A stretch of 64,000 nucleotides of DNA from Maricaulis sp017643475 (GTDB lineage: Bacteria; Pseudomonadota; Alphaproteobacteria; Caulobacterales; Maricaulaceae): NCBI RefSeq assembly GCF_047123815.1, contig NZ_CP138920.1, positions 1,736,001 to 1,800,000 of the forward strand. The letters run 5' to 3'. Below, piece by piece: positions 18,168-26,324 of this stretch. How positions within the stretch are numbered: position 1 is the stretch's first letter; each line of letters opens with the position of its first letter. The translations under genes were made by a program, and so were the position numbers. The notes beneath the pieces are model-generated. The model was given only the letters and a program-made list of their open reading frames with translations, did no database searches and had not been told where the DNA came from.

Positions 18168-18694
18168 CCTGCTGGCCGCAGGCTTCCGGCATATCTGGCA
18201 ATCAGACCGACGAGCGGAAGACGCAGTTCGACATTGAACAAGTGCGCTCCGTCAGCACTGCGCTCACTGGCCGAAATGTGCGGACGCAGAGCCTTTGGCA
18301 GGGGCATTCGCCAGAGCCGGACACGGCGCAGCAGAAACTTGATGCCAGTCTCTGCCCCGGTCAGCGCGAAAGACAGGGTGAAGGGGCCAAACTGTTCGAG
18401 CAGCAAGCCGTCCCTTTCCCACTGCCAGGTCGCAAAGCGCTGTTGGGCATACCAGCGTTCCAGCAATTCACCGTCATTAGTGGCGGTCACCCGAACACGG
18501 GCGGGAATGGCTGTTCCTGCACTGGGCAGTCCGACGGCGGATGCCAGCAGCCGAGCGAGAGCATTCCCGCCGCGCTGGATAACGGCCTGACCGACCAGCT
18601 CGCAAACCGGTGCCGGACTGTGCAGAAAACGGGTGCTCTCCGGGAGTTCGGCCCAGCTCGCGCCCAGGATCTTCTCATACAGGTGTCGTGTCAT
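18164..18694 (-). CDS. DUF4166-domain protein, second copy
   Basis: A 176-residue protein starting at 18694, overlapping the end of the epimerase gene by 20 nt. It carries the DUF4166-type features: GELLERWYAQQRFATWQWERDG, LEQFGPFTLSFAL, RLWRMPLP and a closing VELRLPLVGLIARYAGSL. The first gene of the same operon (20167-20700) has the same layout, so the operon holds two divergent copies around one epimerase. In other bacteria this domain is often fused to, or next to, NAD(P)-binding proteins. The biochemical role is unknown. The DUF number is from memory of the pattern. Confidence 0.75.
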   Translation of the reverse strand: MTRHLYEKILGASWAELPESTRFLHSPAPVCELVGQAVIQRGGNALARLLASAVGLPSAGTAIPARVRVTATNDGELLERWYAQQRFATWQWERDGLLLEQFGPFTLSFALTGAETGIKFLLRRVRLWRMPLPKALRPHISASERSADGAHLFNVELRLPLVGLIARYAGSLRPAG

Positions 18695-20165
18695 GTAGGC
18701 GCTTTGCGGTTTCACAGCCCGCTTTCGGTTTGCCGGTAAGGTCCCGGCAGGCGGTCTTGATATCGGGATAGTTGAAATGGAAACCCGCGGTTTGCAAGCG
18801 CTGTGGGCGAACCCGCTGGCTGGCGAGGAAAAGCTCGGACATTTCTCCCAGCCCAAGCCGCAACAGCGCCGCGGGTATGGGCATGAGCAGTCCCCGGCCT
18901 CCAATCGCACGCATGACCTCGCCATGCCGAACCTCTGCCGGAGCAGCCACATTGACAGGGCCTGCCAGTTCCTGTCGGTCGAGCGCGAACTCGATGGCGC
19001 GCAGGGCATCGTGTTTGTGCACCCAACTCATCCATTGCTGTCCGTCGCCGAATTGCGGGGCGATACCGAACAGCCGGCCCAGGGCAAGCTTGGGAAACGC
19101 GCTGCCATCGCGACCGAAGATGAGGCCGAAACGCAGGCGGCAAACCCGAACCCCGTATTTTACGGCGTGACAGGCCTCATTTTCCCAGACCCGGCAGAGA
19201 TCCGCGGTGAAAACACCCAATGGCCGTCCGGCATGCTCGGGTAGAGGGGTTTCGCCCTGATCACCATAGGCGCCCACGGCAGACGCACTGACGAGGACGT
19301 TTGGCTTGTGTCGCAGTCGTTTGATCAAGGCGAGAACTGCACGCGTCGTGTCGAGGCGGCTGTCCAGAAGCAATTGTTTACGGCTGTGCCACCAGGGCAT
19401 GTCAGCGACATTGGCGCCAGCCAGATTGACGATGGCGTGGATGCGTGTGTCGTCCGCCAGCAGGTCGAGATTGTCGGTGACATCAACGCGCGGACCGAAT
19501 AATGCCCGGGCCTTGAGCGTGTCGCGGCTGAGCGCGATGACCCGATCGCCACGACCGGTCAGGCGATGCACCAGATCCTGGCCCAGAAACCCGGTCGCAC
19601 CGGTAATGAGCACTGTGCGTTCGCTGGGGCGCAGGCGTGCCGGCTCAGTCCGACCCGCTGCGCGCTTGTTCAGGTCTCGCCATGCGATGGCATCGCGAAC
19701 ACCCCAGCCGAACACGCCGATGGCGGCGGCGGTGAAGAACAGGCTCCACAGGCCGCGATCCACAATGAGACCAGCGCCTTCAAGCTTGAACCAGTCCCAC
19801 AGGATCGGCGTGAGCAGGGCCAGTACGACGCCATAATTGATCGCGAGCACTGTATGCAGCACACGCTCGAACGGGGGGAGTCTCCGCGTTCGGTCTTCTT
19901 CCAGGAAGTCCGCCAGGGTTATGACGATCTCGCCGACCAGAACGGCTCCGAACAGCAGTGCCAGCCACCCGTGGGGCTGAAACCAGGCAAAGATGATGAA
20001 GGCACCCGCATAAATCAGCTCACGCGCTGCATGCAGGCCGATTTCGGTGCGTGCAGAGACGCGCCCCGGCAGGGCCTCGGTAATCTCGTGATGCCAGAGA
20101 TTGTCGAACCCGCCGAGCAGGACCTGCACGGCCAGCACGATGAAAAGAATGTCGAGGGCAGTCAT
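18675..20165 (-). CDS. SDR39U1-type NAD(P)-epimerase fused to an N-terminal membrane domain
   Basis: A 496-residue protein. Residues 1 to about 175 form several hydrophobic segments (DoxX-like: VLLGGFDNLWHHEITEALP). Then comes a Rossmann domain with VLITGATGFLGQDLVHRLTGRG, the TIGR01777/SDR39U1 signatures (LAGANV, SRLDTTRAVLALI, SASAVGAYGDQGE), and a DUF1731-like tail (SELFLASQRVRPQRLQTAGF). The start at 20165 is set by GGAGAA upstream and lies 1 nt after the preceding stop, so translation is coupled. Substrate unknown. Confidence 0.87.
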   Translation of the reverse strand: MTALDILFIVLAVQVLLGGFDNLWHHEITEALPGRVSARTEIGLHAARELIYAGAFIIFAWFQPHGWLALLFGAVLVGEIVITLADFLEEDRTRRLPPFERVLHTVLAINYGVVLALLTPILWDWFKLEGAGLIVDRGLWSLFFTAAAIGVFGWGVRDAIAWRDLNKRAAGRTEPARLRPSERTVLITGATGFLGQDLVHRLTGRGDRVIALSRDTLKARALFGPRVDVTDNLDLLADDTRIHAIVNLAGANVADMPWWHSRKQLLLDSRLDTTRAVLALIKRLRHKPNVLVSASAVGAYGDQGETPLPEHAGRPLGVFTADLCRVWENEACHAVKYGVRVCRLRFGLIFGRDGSAFPKLALGRLFGIAPQFGDGQQWMSWVHKHDALRAIEFALDRQELAGPVNVAAPAEVRHGEVMRAIGGRGLLMPIPAALLRLGLGEMSELFLASQRVRPQRLQTAGFHFNYPDIKTACRDLTGKPKAGCETAKRLHDTTPV

Positions 20166-20166
20166 C

Positions 20167-20700
20167 TCAATTCTCCGTTGGGTCTGTGCAAACGACGCTC
20201 TGGTCGAACACGCGTCCGAACCAGGGATGGTCGCAGGTGAGGTGGAATTCGAACCGGTCCTTGCCGCGCGCTTCATGGCGCACAGTGATGCGTCCGGGCG
20301 TTAGGATGTCCGGGATCGGAATGTGCAGCGGACCGAGATCAAGCAGGAAGGCGTCGCTGGTGAAGACCAGACTGCCGCCCTCCTCGCTCAGCTGTAGCCG
20401 CATCGAGACCAGCCTGGCGCATTCATGCAGGCGACCCTTGCGGTCGATACGTTTGGTAGAGCAGACGCGTTCGACCTTGCCGCCGGGGTGAATATAGTCG
20501 CGGATCCAACGCATGCCGCCCTGCGCGCGTTCGAGGCGGATACACGCGTCCAACTCACCGCGGCTGACCGGCAGGGGGCGTCCGAGGAGACAGCAGATCC
20601 ACGCGATGCACTGGCCGATCGTGCTCGCGCTGAGCCTGGCCCGGCCCGGATATTCGCATTCCGTATTGGCGGCGAAACGCTTGCGGATGGCCGGATGCAA
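20167..20700 (-). CDS. DUF4166-domain protein, first copy (operon leader)
   Basis: A 177-residue protein starting at 20700, the first gene of a three-gene minus-strand operon with the epimerase and second DUF4166 copy. It shows GGMRWIRDYIHPGGKVERVCSTKRID, a LGPLHIPIPDIL segment and a closing FEFHLTCDHPWFGRVFDQ, in the same order as the other copy. A 22-bp palindrome centred about 74 nt upstream matches one next to the GbsR-like gene, which suggests direct control by that regulator. Confidence 0.7.
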   Translation of the reverse strand: MHPAIRKRFAANTECEYPGRARLSASTIGQCIAWICCLLGRPLPVSRGELDACIRLERAQGGMRWIRDYIHPGGKVERVCSTKRIDRKGRLHECARLVSMRLQLSEEGGSLVFTSDAFLLDLGPLHIPIPDILTPGRITVRHEARGKDRFEFHLTCDHPWFGRVFDQSVVCTDPTEN

Positions 20701-20762
20701 TGCGCGCCGGGCTGGTCCGGGCTAGAGGTCCAGGACGGATGTGTTTTGTTCATTGTTTCCGC

Positions 20763-20784
20763 AATTTCTGTCTAAACAGAAATT
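20763..20784. promoter_or_regulatory. Operator-like palindrome, operon copy
   Basis: AATTTCTGT CTAA ACAGAAATT: two perfect 9-bp arms with a 4-nt centre. It lies between the regulator stop and the DUF4166 operon start. It shares TTTCTGT-N4-ACAGAAA with the palindrome at 21344-21365. Confidence 0.75.
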
Positions 20785-20806
20785 GGTGGCCAAAAAAACA
20801 CCCATC

Positions 20807-21331
20807 TCACCCTCCTACAAATCTGGCGATTCGCGTTCCAAGCTTCATGAGCTTGATAAGCGTGCCCTGGGGAACATCTCGCATCTGGCCGTACCAGTCG
20901 GTCAGATTGCTGACGAATTCTTCCATCCGCTTGAGCCGTTCCGCCGCGATTTTCGGTGTTTCGGGATCGTCGTCGGCGTAGGTGGCACACTCTTTCAGAA
21001 TGGCCAGGGTCGGGTCGATTTCCCGCTTCTTGCGGGCATCCGCGATGGCCATCAACATGTCCCACGGCTCGTGTGTCGCGACAAAATGATCACGGCGATC
21101 GCCAAGCTTGTGCTCCAGCGAGACCAGCCCGAAAGATTGTAGTTCCTTCAATGAATTGGAAACGTTTGAGCGCGCGATCTGGAGGATGTCGGTGATCTCT
21201 TCCGCGTGCAGCGGCTCGTCCGCGAGATAGAGCAGGGCGTGGATCTGGGCGATCGACCGGTTCACGCCCCAACGCGCACCCATCTCACCCCAGTGGACTA
21301 CAAATTTCTGCATTGGTGCGGAGAGTTTCAT
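20807..21331 (-). CDS. GbsR/MarR-family transcriptional regulator
   Basis: A 174-residue winged-helix protein. The HTH is at about residues 35-75 (LHAEEITDILQIARSNVSNSLKELQSFG), followed by a wing LVSLEHKLGDRRDHFVA, as in GbsR-type regulators. The C-terminal half is helical and probably dimerises. A perfect 22-bp palindrome lies 13 nt upstream of its start, and a near-identical one stands ahead of the next operon, so it likely regulates itself and that operon. The inducer is unknown. Confidence 0.88.
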   Translation of the reverse strand: MKLSAPMQKFVVHWGEMGARWGVNRSIAQIHALLYLADEPLHAEEITDILQIARSNVSNSLKELQSFGLVSLEHKLGDRRDHFVATHEPWDMLMAIADARKKREIDPTLAILKECATYADDDPETPKIAAERLKRMEEFVSNLTDWYGQMRDVPQGTLIKLMKLGTRIARFVGG

Positions 21332-21343
21332 CGGTGTTCACGC

Positions 21344-21365
21344 CTTTTCTGTTTCAACAGAAAAG
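21344..21365. promoter_or_regulatory. Operator-like palindrome, regulator copy
   Basis: CTTTTCTGT TTCA ACAGAAAAG: 9-bp arms (10 counting the next pair). It sits 13 nt upstream of the GbsR-like start codon, in the position expected for autoregulation. Confidence 0.75.
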
Positions 21366-21566
21366 ACTGATCTATCGCGGATCTCAAGTGCCGTAGTGTC
21401 GCAGGCTGTCGCAAGCCCTCAACGTGAATAGCTAAAAAATTGAACCGAGTCGGGCAGGCGCATGTGTTTGACCGCGTCACGCAGCTGGCCTCTCGAATAC
21501 CCGCGTTCATGGCGGAGCGGGGCTCGGCTTGGCGATTTGCGAGGTTCGCGGCGAGCACGGAGCAGG

Positions 21567-21725
21567 ATTGAATGTCCCGTCTTTGCCGTGACTGCAGATG
21601 CATCCACCACAACGCGGGAAGAGATGCTACGCATTGGTGCAAACGAGTTTTTCGCCAAGCCGGTAGATCTCGACAAGCTGGTCGACCGGCTTAAGCTGCA
21701 CTTGCAGCCATCGGAACGAGTCTGA
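21567..21725 (+). pseudogene. Remnant C-terminal half of a response-regulator receiver domain
   Basis: The translation CPVFAVTADASTTTREEM continues into GANEFFAKPVDLDKLVDRL, the second half of a receiver domain, including the conserved Thr-Ala pair and the Lys-Pro pair. The first half, with the acidic pocket and phospho-Asp, is absent upstream. The preceding frame (21462 on) encodes unrelated Arg/Ser-rich sequence, so this is a truncated relic. The rest of the interval 21366-21566 shows nothing recognisable. Confidence 0.6.
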
Positions 21726-21729
21726 ACCA

Positions 21730-22125
21730 TTGAGCAAGCTATCTATCGCCGTTGTAGATGATGACCCGGTCGAGCTGGTTCTGCTCACCGAGATCGCCAG
21801 CGATGTCTGTGCAGATGCAGAGCTGAACGGATTCACCCGGGTAGAGGATTTCCTCGAGGTTGACGTCAACGCCTTCTCGCTCGTTCTGCTTGATCGCCGG
21901 ATCCCGCCGCACAATGACTACTCCGAGACATTGCCCATGCTGGCAGCGGCAGGTTTTACCAATCGGGTCGTGCTGATGACAGCGCATGATCCGGGGTTGG
22001 AAATTGGCGATTATCCATTTGAGGTTGGCGGCCCGGTCGACAAGTTGGACCTGCTCAAGACAGAGGTCCTCAAGGCTGTGTTTGATGATCAGCCGCTGCC
22101 GGTTAACTGGTCAGTTCGTTCCTGA
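21730..22125 (+). CDS. Single-domain response regulator, atypical (missing conserved Lys)
   Basis: A 131-residue receiver domain with no output domain. It begins at a TTG codon 4 nt after the relic's stop. It has the acidic triad DDD (10-12), the phospho-acceptor in LVLLDRRIPP (D55) and the switch Thr in LMTAHD (T84). The conserved Lys that normally precedes Pro in the beta5 loop is Gly (GGPVDKLDLL, G101), which usually impairs phosphorylation-driven switching. Its end overlaps oxyR by 23 nt, tail to tail. The partner kinase is not visible. Confidence 0.75.
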   Translation: MSKLSIAVVDDDPVELVLLTEIASDVCADAELNGFTRVEDFLEVDVNAFSLVLLDRRIPPHNDYSETLPMLAAAGFTNRVVLMTAHDPGLEIGDYPFEVGGPVDKLDLLKTEVLKAVFDDQPLPVNWSVRS

Positions 22126-22999
22126 TTGCATCCGCGATCTTCACCGCTTCATCCGCTCGCGCGCTGCCACGTCTCCAGGCGATGCCGATCTCACGGCCGG
22201 CCACTGGCGGGTCAAAGGACTGCACGTTCAGACCCATGCGTTCTACCAGACCGGCTTCCACGGCCATGCGTGGCAGCAAGGTTGCACCCATGCCGGAACG
22301 TACCATCTGGACCAGGGTATGAAGGCTGGTGGCGGCAAAATCGCTGCGCGCTTCTCCGGCGCTACATGCCGCCAGAGCGTGATCTCGCAGACAGTGTCCG
22401 TCTTCCAGGAGCAGTAGCGGCTCGCCTTTCAGGTCTGAAGCCCTGAGCTGGCCCTTCTTTGCAAGCGGATGATCCTGGCTGCTCGCAAACAGGAATTCGT
22501 CCGACGAGATGGCATGGGTATCGATGCCCGGCGCATCGAAAGGCAAGGCCACGAGTGCTGCATCCAGCCGCCTTTCGCGCAGCCCGTCATAGAGCCGGGC
22601 AGTCAGGTCCTCGCGCAGGAACAGCTCCAGATTGGGATAGGCAGCGCGCAGGGCCGGCAATACGCGCGGCAACAGGAAAGGGGCGATGGTCGGGATGACG
22701 CCGAGCTTGAAACTGCCGCTCAGCGGTTCTCCGGCAGCTTGTGCAGCAGTGACCAGGTCCTCGGCCTCCGTCATCACTTTGCGAGCGCGTTCAAGCACGG
22801 CTGCGCCGGCTGGTGTCAGCGCGGCCCCCCGGGCGCCGCGTTCAACCAGAACTGTCCCGAGAATGCTCTCGAGCTCCTTGATCGCTGCGCTCAGCGTTGG
22901 CTGGGTCACGTGGCAGGTCTCGGCGGCGCGCGAGAAACTACCCTGTTCTGCAAGGGCGATCAGGAATTGTAATTGGCGGAGTGTCGGGAGAATCGTCAT
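22103..22999 (-). CDS. oxyR: Hydrogen-peroxide-sensing LysR-family activator OxyR
   Basis: A 298-residue LysR regulator. The N-terminal HTH is LRQLQFLIALAEQGSFSRAAE. The redox switch Cys pair is C203 and C212, in LLEDGHCLRDHALAACS, which matches the peroxide-sensing loop of OxyR. Oxidation forms a disulfide and activates peroxide-defence genes. It is divergent from ahpC-ahpD, the classic target. The start at 22999 is chosen over an upstream ATG because the family begins at this point. An ATAG-N7-CTAT element sits 4 nt upstream of the start. Confidence 0.95.
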   Translation of the reverse strand: MTILPTLRQLQFLIALAEQGSFSRAAETCHVTQPTLSAAIKELESILGTVLVERGARGAALTPAGAAVLERARKVMTEAEDLVTAAQAAGEPLSGSFKLGVIPTIAPFLLPRVLPALRAAYPNLELFLREDLTARLYDGLRERRLDAALVALPFDAPGIDTHAISSDEFLFASSQDHPLAKKGQLRASDLKGEPLLLLEDGHCLRDHALAACSAGEARSDFAATSLHTLVQMVRSGMGATLLPRMAVEAGLVERMGLNVQSFDPPVAGREIGIAWRRGSARADEAVKIADAIRNELTS

Positions 23000-23002
23000 G
23001 CC

Positions 23003-23039
23003 ATAGATATTCCCTATGACAATCCAAAAAACAATCCAT
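23003..23039. promoter_or_regulatory. OxyR binding site, one good half
   Basis: ATAG-N7-CTAT at 23003-23017 fits the OxyR half-consensus exactly. The next two quartets at the right phase (CAAA, CCAT) are degenerate. It lies in the 126-nt oxyR/ahpC intergenic region. Confidence 0.65.
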
Positions 23040-23125
23040 TGGATTTGTGAGAATCGGTCAGGCATAACCGCGTCATCAAATGCAAACGGACCCGTTGTGG
23101 TTCATTTATATAGCTGGAGAAAAGC

Positions 23126-23671
23126 ATGCTGGGCATTGGCGAAAAACTGCCGGATTTTGAGATTGTTGGCGTAAAGCCGGGCTTTAACGCTCATGAGGAA
23201 AACGGCGAGTCTGCCTTTGAGCCGGTGACGCAGGACAGTTTTGAGGGCAAGTGGAAGGTCATCTTCTTCTACCCGAAGGATTTCACCTTCGTCTGCCCGA
23301 CCGAGATCGTGGCATTTGCCAACCTGGAATCCGAGTTTGCTGATCGCGACACGGTTGTCATGGGCGGTTCTTCCGACAATGAATTCTGCAAGCTGGCCTG
23401 GCGCCGCGAGCATCCGGATCTCGACAAGCTCGGCATGTGGCAGTTTGCGGACACGACCGGTTCCCTGATTGACTCCCTTGGTGTGCGCTCCGAAGAAGGT
23501 GTGGCCTACCGCGCCACCTTCGTCGTCGACCCGCACAATGTCATCCAGCACGTTTACGTCACCAATCTGAATGTTGGCCGTAACCCGGAAGATACGCTGC
23601 GCGTCCTCGATGCCCTGCAGACCGACGAGTTGTGTCCGTGTAACCGCCCAATGGGTGGTGAGACGCTTTAA
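23126..23671 (+). CDS. ahpC: Alkyl hydroperoxide reductase peroxiredoxin AhpC
   Basis: A 2-Cys peroxiredoxin (181 residues) that reduces hydrogen peroxide and organic hydroperoxides. The peroxidatic Cys is C57, in FTFVCPTE. The resolving region near the end has two Cys, C170 and C172 (ELCPCNRP), as in actinobacterial-type AhpC that is served by AhpD. No ahpF gene follows; ahpD does, which fits. Control by the divergent OxyR is likely. Confidence 0.96.
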   Translation: MLGIGEKLPDFEIVGVKPGFNAHEENGESAFEPVTQDSFEGKWKVIFFYPKDFTFVCPTEIVAFANLESEFADRDTVVMGGSSDNEFCKLAWRREHPDLDKLGMWQFADTTGSLIDSLGVRSEEGVAYRATFVVDPHNVIQHVYVTNLNVGRNPEDTLRVLDALQTDELCPCNRPMGGETL

Positions 23672-23681
23672 ATCGTCCCCC

Positions 23682-23711
23682 GGCTGATCCGCCCCGCATG
23701 TCGGATCAGCC
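23682..23711. repeat. Intercistronic hairpin between ahpC and ahpD
   Basis: GGCTGATCCG and CGGATCAGCC form a perfect 10-bp stem with a 10-nt loop. No T-run follows, so it is more likely an mRNA-processing or stability element than a full terminator. Confidence 0.6.
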
Positions 23712-23808
23712 ATTGCCCCGGGTTCGGCCTGTCCCTGTCTAGATCCGAGCCTGGGGCTAATTTTTACACCTTATTGAAATTGAAACTCATTCGCTGGAGA
23801 AGATTTGG

Positions 23809-24333
23809 ATGTCCATCGACGAACTCAAGAATGCGCTGCCGGATTACGCCAAGGACCTGAAGCTGAACCTGTCTTCCCTCGCTCGCGAGACCGTGCTGGA
23901 TGATGAGCAGAAATGGGGATCCTTCCTCGCTTCTGCTCACGCAATCGGCGAACCCCAGACCCTCAAGGCTGTTACAGCCGAGGCTGAAGCTGTGCTGAGC
24001 CCGGAAGCGCTGACCGCCGCCAAGGCTGCCGCAGCCATCATGGGCATGAACAATGTCTATTACCGTTTTGTCCACCTGGCCTCGAACAAGGATTACGGCA
24101 CGCTGCCCGCAAAGCTGCGCATGAATGTTATCGGTGCGCCGGGGGTCGAGAAAACCAGTTTCGAACTCTGGTCCATGGCGGTCTCGGCCATCAATGGCTG
24201 TGGCATGTGTATGGACGCCCACGAGGTCGAGCTGCGCAAGCACGGACTGACCACGACCCAGATCCAGGCCTCCGTGCGTATCGGCGCGGTCATCAATGCA
24301 GTCGCCAGTGTCCTGCGTGCGCAAGCCGTCTGA
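23809..24333 (+). CDS. ahpD: Alkylhydroperoxidase AhpD
   Basis: A 174-residue helical protein with the catalytic CxxC motif in INGCGMCMDAHE (C131, C134, H138). AhpD recycles AhpC through lipoamide and also has weak peroxidase activity of its own. Length and motif position are normal for the family. It follows ahpC after 137 nt containing a hairpin, and ends before a strong terminator, closing the OxyR-controlled unit. Confidence 0.95.
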   Translation: MSIDELKNALPDYAKDLKLNLSSLARETVLDDEQKWGSFLASAHAIGEPQTLKAVTAEAEAVLSPEALTAAKAAAAIMGMNNVYYRFVHLASNKDYGTLPAKLRMNVIGAPGVEKTSFELWSMAVSAINGCGMCMDAHEVELRKHGLTTTQIQASVRIGAVINAVASVLRAQAV

Positions 24334-24364
24334 ACGCTTTCACCTGCAGGAATTGTCATGATGA

Positions 24365-24394
24365 GGGTCCGGCTGTCCGCAGCCGGACCCTTTT
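24365..24394 (+). terminator. Rho-independent terminator after ahpD
   Basis: An 11-bp stem GGGTCCGGCTG with CAGCCGGACCC, loop TCCG, followed by TTTT. The following stretch to 24653 (about 260 nt) shows no gene that I can support. Confidence 0.9.
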
Positions 24395-24653
24395 CGATTC
24401 TGGCGAACATCCTTTGTGGCGGGCCCTGAGAGTGGTCGAAGACGCGGAAATTAACGCCTGTAGCGGAAAAATCTCATATACCCACACCTTCAGGTTGGGC
24501 TCAGGGCAGGTTGCCAGAATGCGAGTGCTGACAGGTGTTTACCCTGTTTTTGCGATTGCGACATCGGAAAAATTCCAGAGGCTCCGGTTACTCTTTGTTA
24601 GAAATAGATGTTTCGCCTCTTGTTGAAAACTTTTTAGTCCGTACAATGAACGA

Positions 24654-24959
24654 ATGTCGATGATTGATAAGACATTTGATCCCTGGCCCAAGCGCGCTCA
24701 CCGTCGCGGACGTCCAGCGAGTGACTCCAAGTTCTGGTTCGGACGTGAAACCGGCTGGTCTGCCGAGCATTTTTGTGACCTCACCTGGATGGCGGTTTTG
24801 ATGCCGGCTTTTCTGGGGCTTGGCCTTCTGGCAGCCTCCACTGTTCTTCCCGGCACAGACTTCCCGGCCTTCCTGCGTCTTGTCGGAGCAGGCTTCGTGC
24901 TCTTTGGCGCGCATCGTGGCGTCATGCGCCTGATCGCAGCCATGCGCGGCGCCGATTGA
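24654..24959 (+). CDS. Small membrane protein of unknown function
   Basis: A 101-residue protein with a basic, polar N-terminal third (RAHRRGRP), then two hydrophobic helices (about 46-66 and 74-94). There are two possible starts, 24654 and 24660; no strong ribosome site separates them. It lies between the ahp unit and the symporter gene, on the same strand. I do not recognise a family. Confidence 0.55.
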   Translation: MSMIDKTFDPWPKRAHRRGRPASDSKFWFGRETGWSAEHFCDLTWMAVLMPAFLGLGLLAASTVLPGTDFPAFLRLVGAGFVLFGAHRGVMRLIAAMRGAD

Positions 24960-25031
24960 CGTAGACCCTCCACACTTTAGTGTGCCTCCAGCAATTTCAT
25001 TCGAAGGGTGTGGGCCTTTCGGAAAGGGGAG

Positions 25032-26315
25032 ATGATGAGCTGGTGGTTCAAGATAAAGTTGTGGCAGCGCGTGCTCGTTGGCCTGGCTCTGGGTGTTGTT
25101 GTCGGGTTGGTTCTGTCCAGTGTGATGGGCCAGGAGGCCGCAGCCAGCTGGATCGATAGCTATCTTCGCCCGCTTGGATTGATGTTCATCCGCTTGATCC
25201 GGATGTTGATTGTTCCGCTCATCTTCACAACGCTGGTTGCCGGTGTGATGGCAATGGGTGACCCAAAGAAGCTCGGCTCGCTAGGCGTCAAAACCCTGCT
25301 CCTCTATTTCGGTACGACCTTTGTTGCGAACATCATCGGTCTGAGTGTCGGAACAGTGCTGAAACCTGGCGAGGGAGTTAGTTTCGCAGGTGTGGAACCG
25401 GCGGCCGCCGCGGCCGCGTCCCAGCCGGAGCCGATCATTGATCGCCTGCTTGCTGTCATTCCCGAAAATCCTGTTGCTGCTCTGGCGGATGGTGACGTCC
25501 TTGCGATCATCTTCTTCTCGCTCTTCTTGGGCGTGGCAATCTTGGCGACCGGAAAAGCCGGTCGCCCTGTTGGTGATCTCTTCAACTCCGCTTCGGATGT
25601 GGTCCTCAAAATCACTCACTGGGTGATGGAGTTGGCTCCGTTCGGCGTGTTTGGTCTTGTCGCCTACACGACCGCGAGCCAGGGCATGGAAACCTTGATG
25701 GCGATCCTGGGCCTGGTTGTTGCGGTCTATATCGGGTTGTTTATTCACGCCCTGGTGACGTACGGCTTCCTGGTGCGTGTTGTCCTGAATCTGCCGTTGA
25801 TCAGGTTCTTCCGCGGGCTGACGGATCCGATTGCCGTTGCGTATTCGACGGCTTCATCGCCCGCGACTCTGCCGGTCACGATCGCGGCAGCATCTGATAA
25901 TCTCGGATTGAAGAAATCGGTTGCGGGATCAGTCCTGCCCTTGGGCGCCACCATCAATATGGATGGTACAGCGCTTTATCTGGGCATTCTCGCCCTCTTC
26001 ACCGCGCAGGCGTTCGGATATGACCTGACCCTGACCCATTACTTCCTGATCGCCGTGACCGCCGCGGCCGCTTCAATCGGGGCTGCGGGTATTCCGTCGG
26101 CATCCCTTTTCTTGCTCGCCACGGTCCTGAATACGTTTGGCGTGTCCGCGGAGCATCTGGCCTTGATCCTGGGTCTTATCTACCCCGTTGACCGCATCAT
26201 GGACATGGCCCGGACGGCTGTGAACGTGACCGGTGATGCCGCTGTCGCTACGGCTGTGGCCAAATGGGAAGGTGAGCTGGACGAGGAGACATTCAAGAAG
26301 CCGGCTGTCGTCTAG
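25032..26315 (+). CDS. Dicarboxylate/amino-acid:cation symporter (GltP/DctA family)
   Basis: A 427-residue membrane carrier that imports glutamate/aspartate or C4-dicarboxylates with protons or sodium. It has the family's N-terminal helices, FIRLIRMLIVPLIFTTLV, the serine-rich re-entrant loop (AYSTASSPATLPVTI), the NMDGTALY motif and the late VDRIMDMARTAVNVTGD. Start 25032 follows AAGGGGAG; the adjacent ATG at 25035 is equally possible. The substrate cannot be told from sequence alone. The following ICYC-W gene starts 10 nt after the stop, so the two are probably cotranscribed. Confidence 0.93.
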   Translation: MMSWWFKIKLWQRVLVGLALGVVVGLVLSSVMGQEAAASWIDSYLRPLGLMFIRLIRMLIVPLIFTTLVAGVMAMGDPKKLGSLGVKTLLLYFGTTFVANIIGLSVGTVLKPGEGVSFAGVEPAAAAAASQPEPIIDRLLAVIPENPVAALADGDVLAIIFFSLFLGVAILATGKAGRPVGDLFNSASDVVLKITHWVMELAPFGVFGLVAYTTASQGMETLMAILGLVVAVYIGLFIHALVTYGFLVRVVLNLPLIRFFRGLTDPIAVAYSTASSPATLPVTIAAASDNLGLKKSVAGSVLPLGATINMDGTALYLGILALFTAQAFGYDLTLTHYFLIAVTAAAASIGAAGIPSASLFLLATVLNTFGVSAEHLALILGLIYPVDRIMDMARTAVNVTGDAAVATAVAKWEGELDEETFKKPAVV

Positions 26316-26324
26316 GCCAGACAG

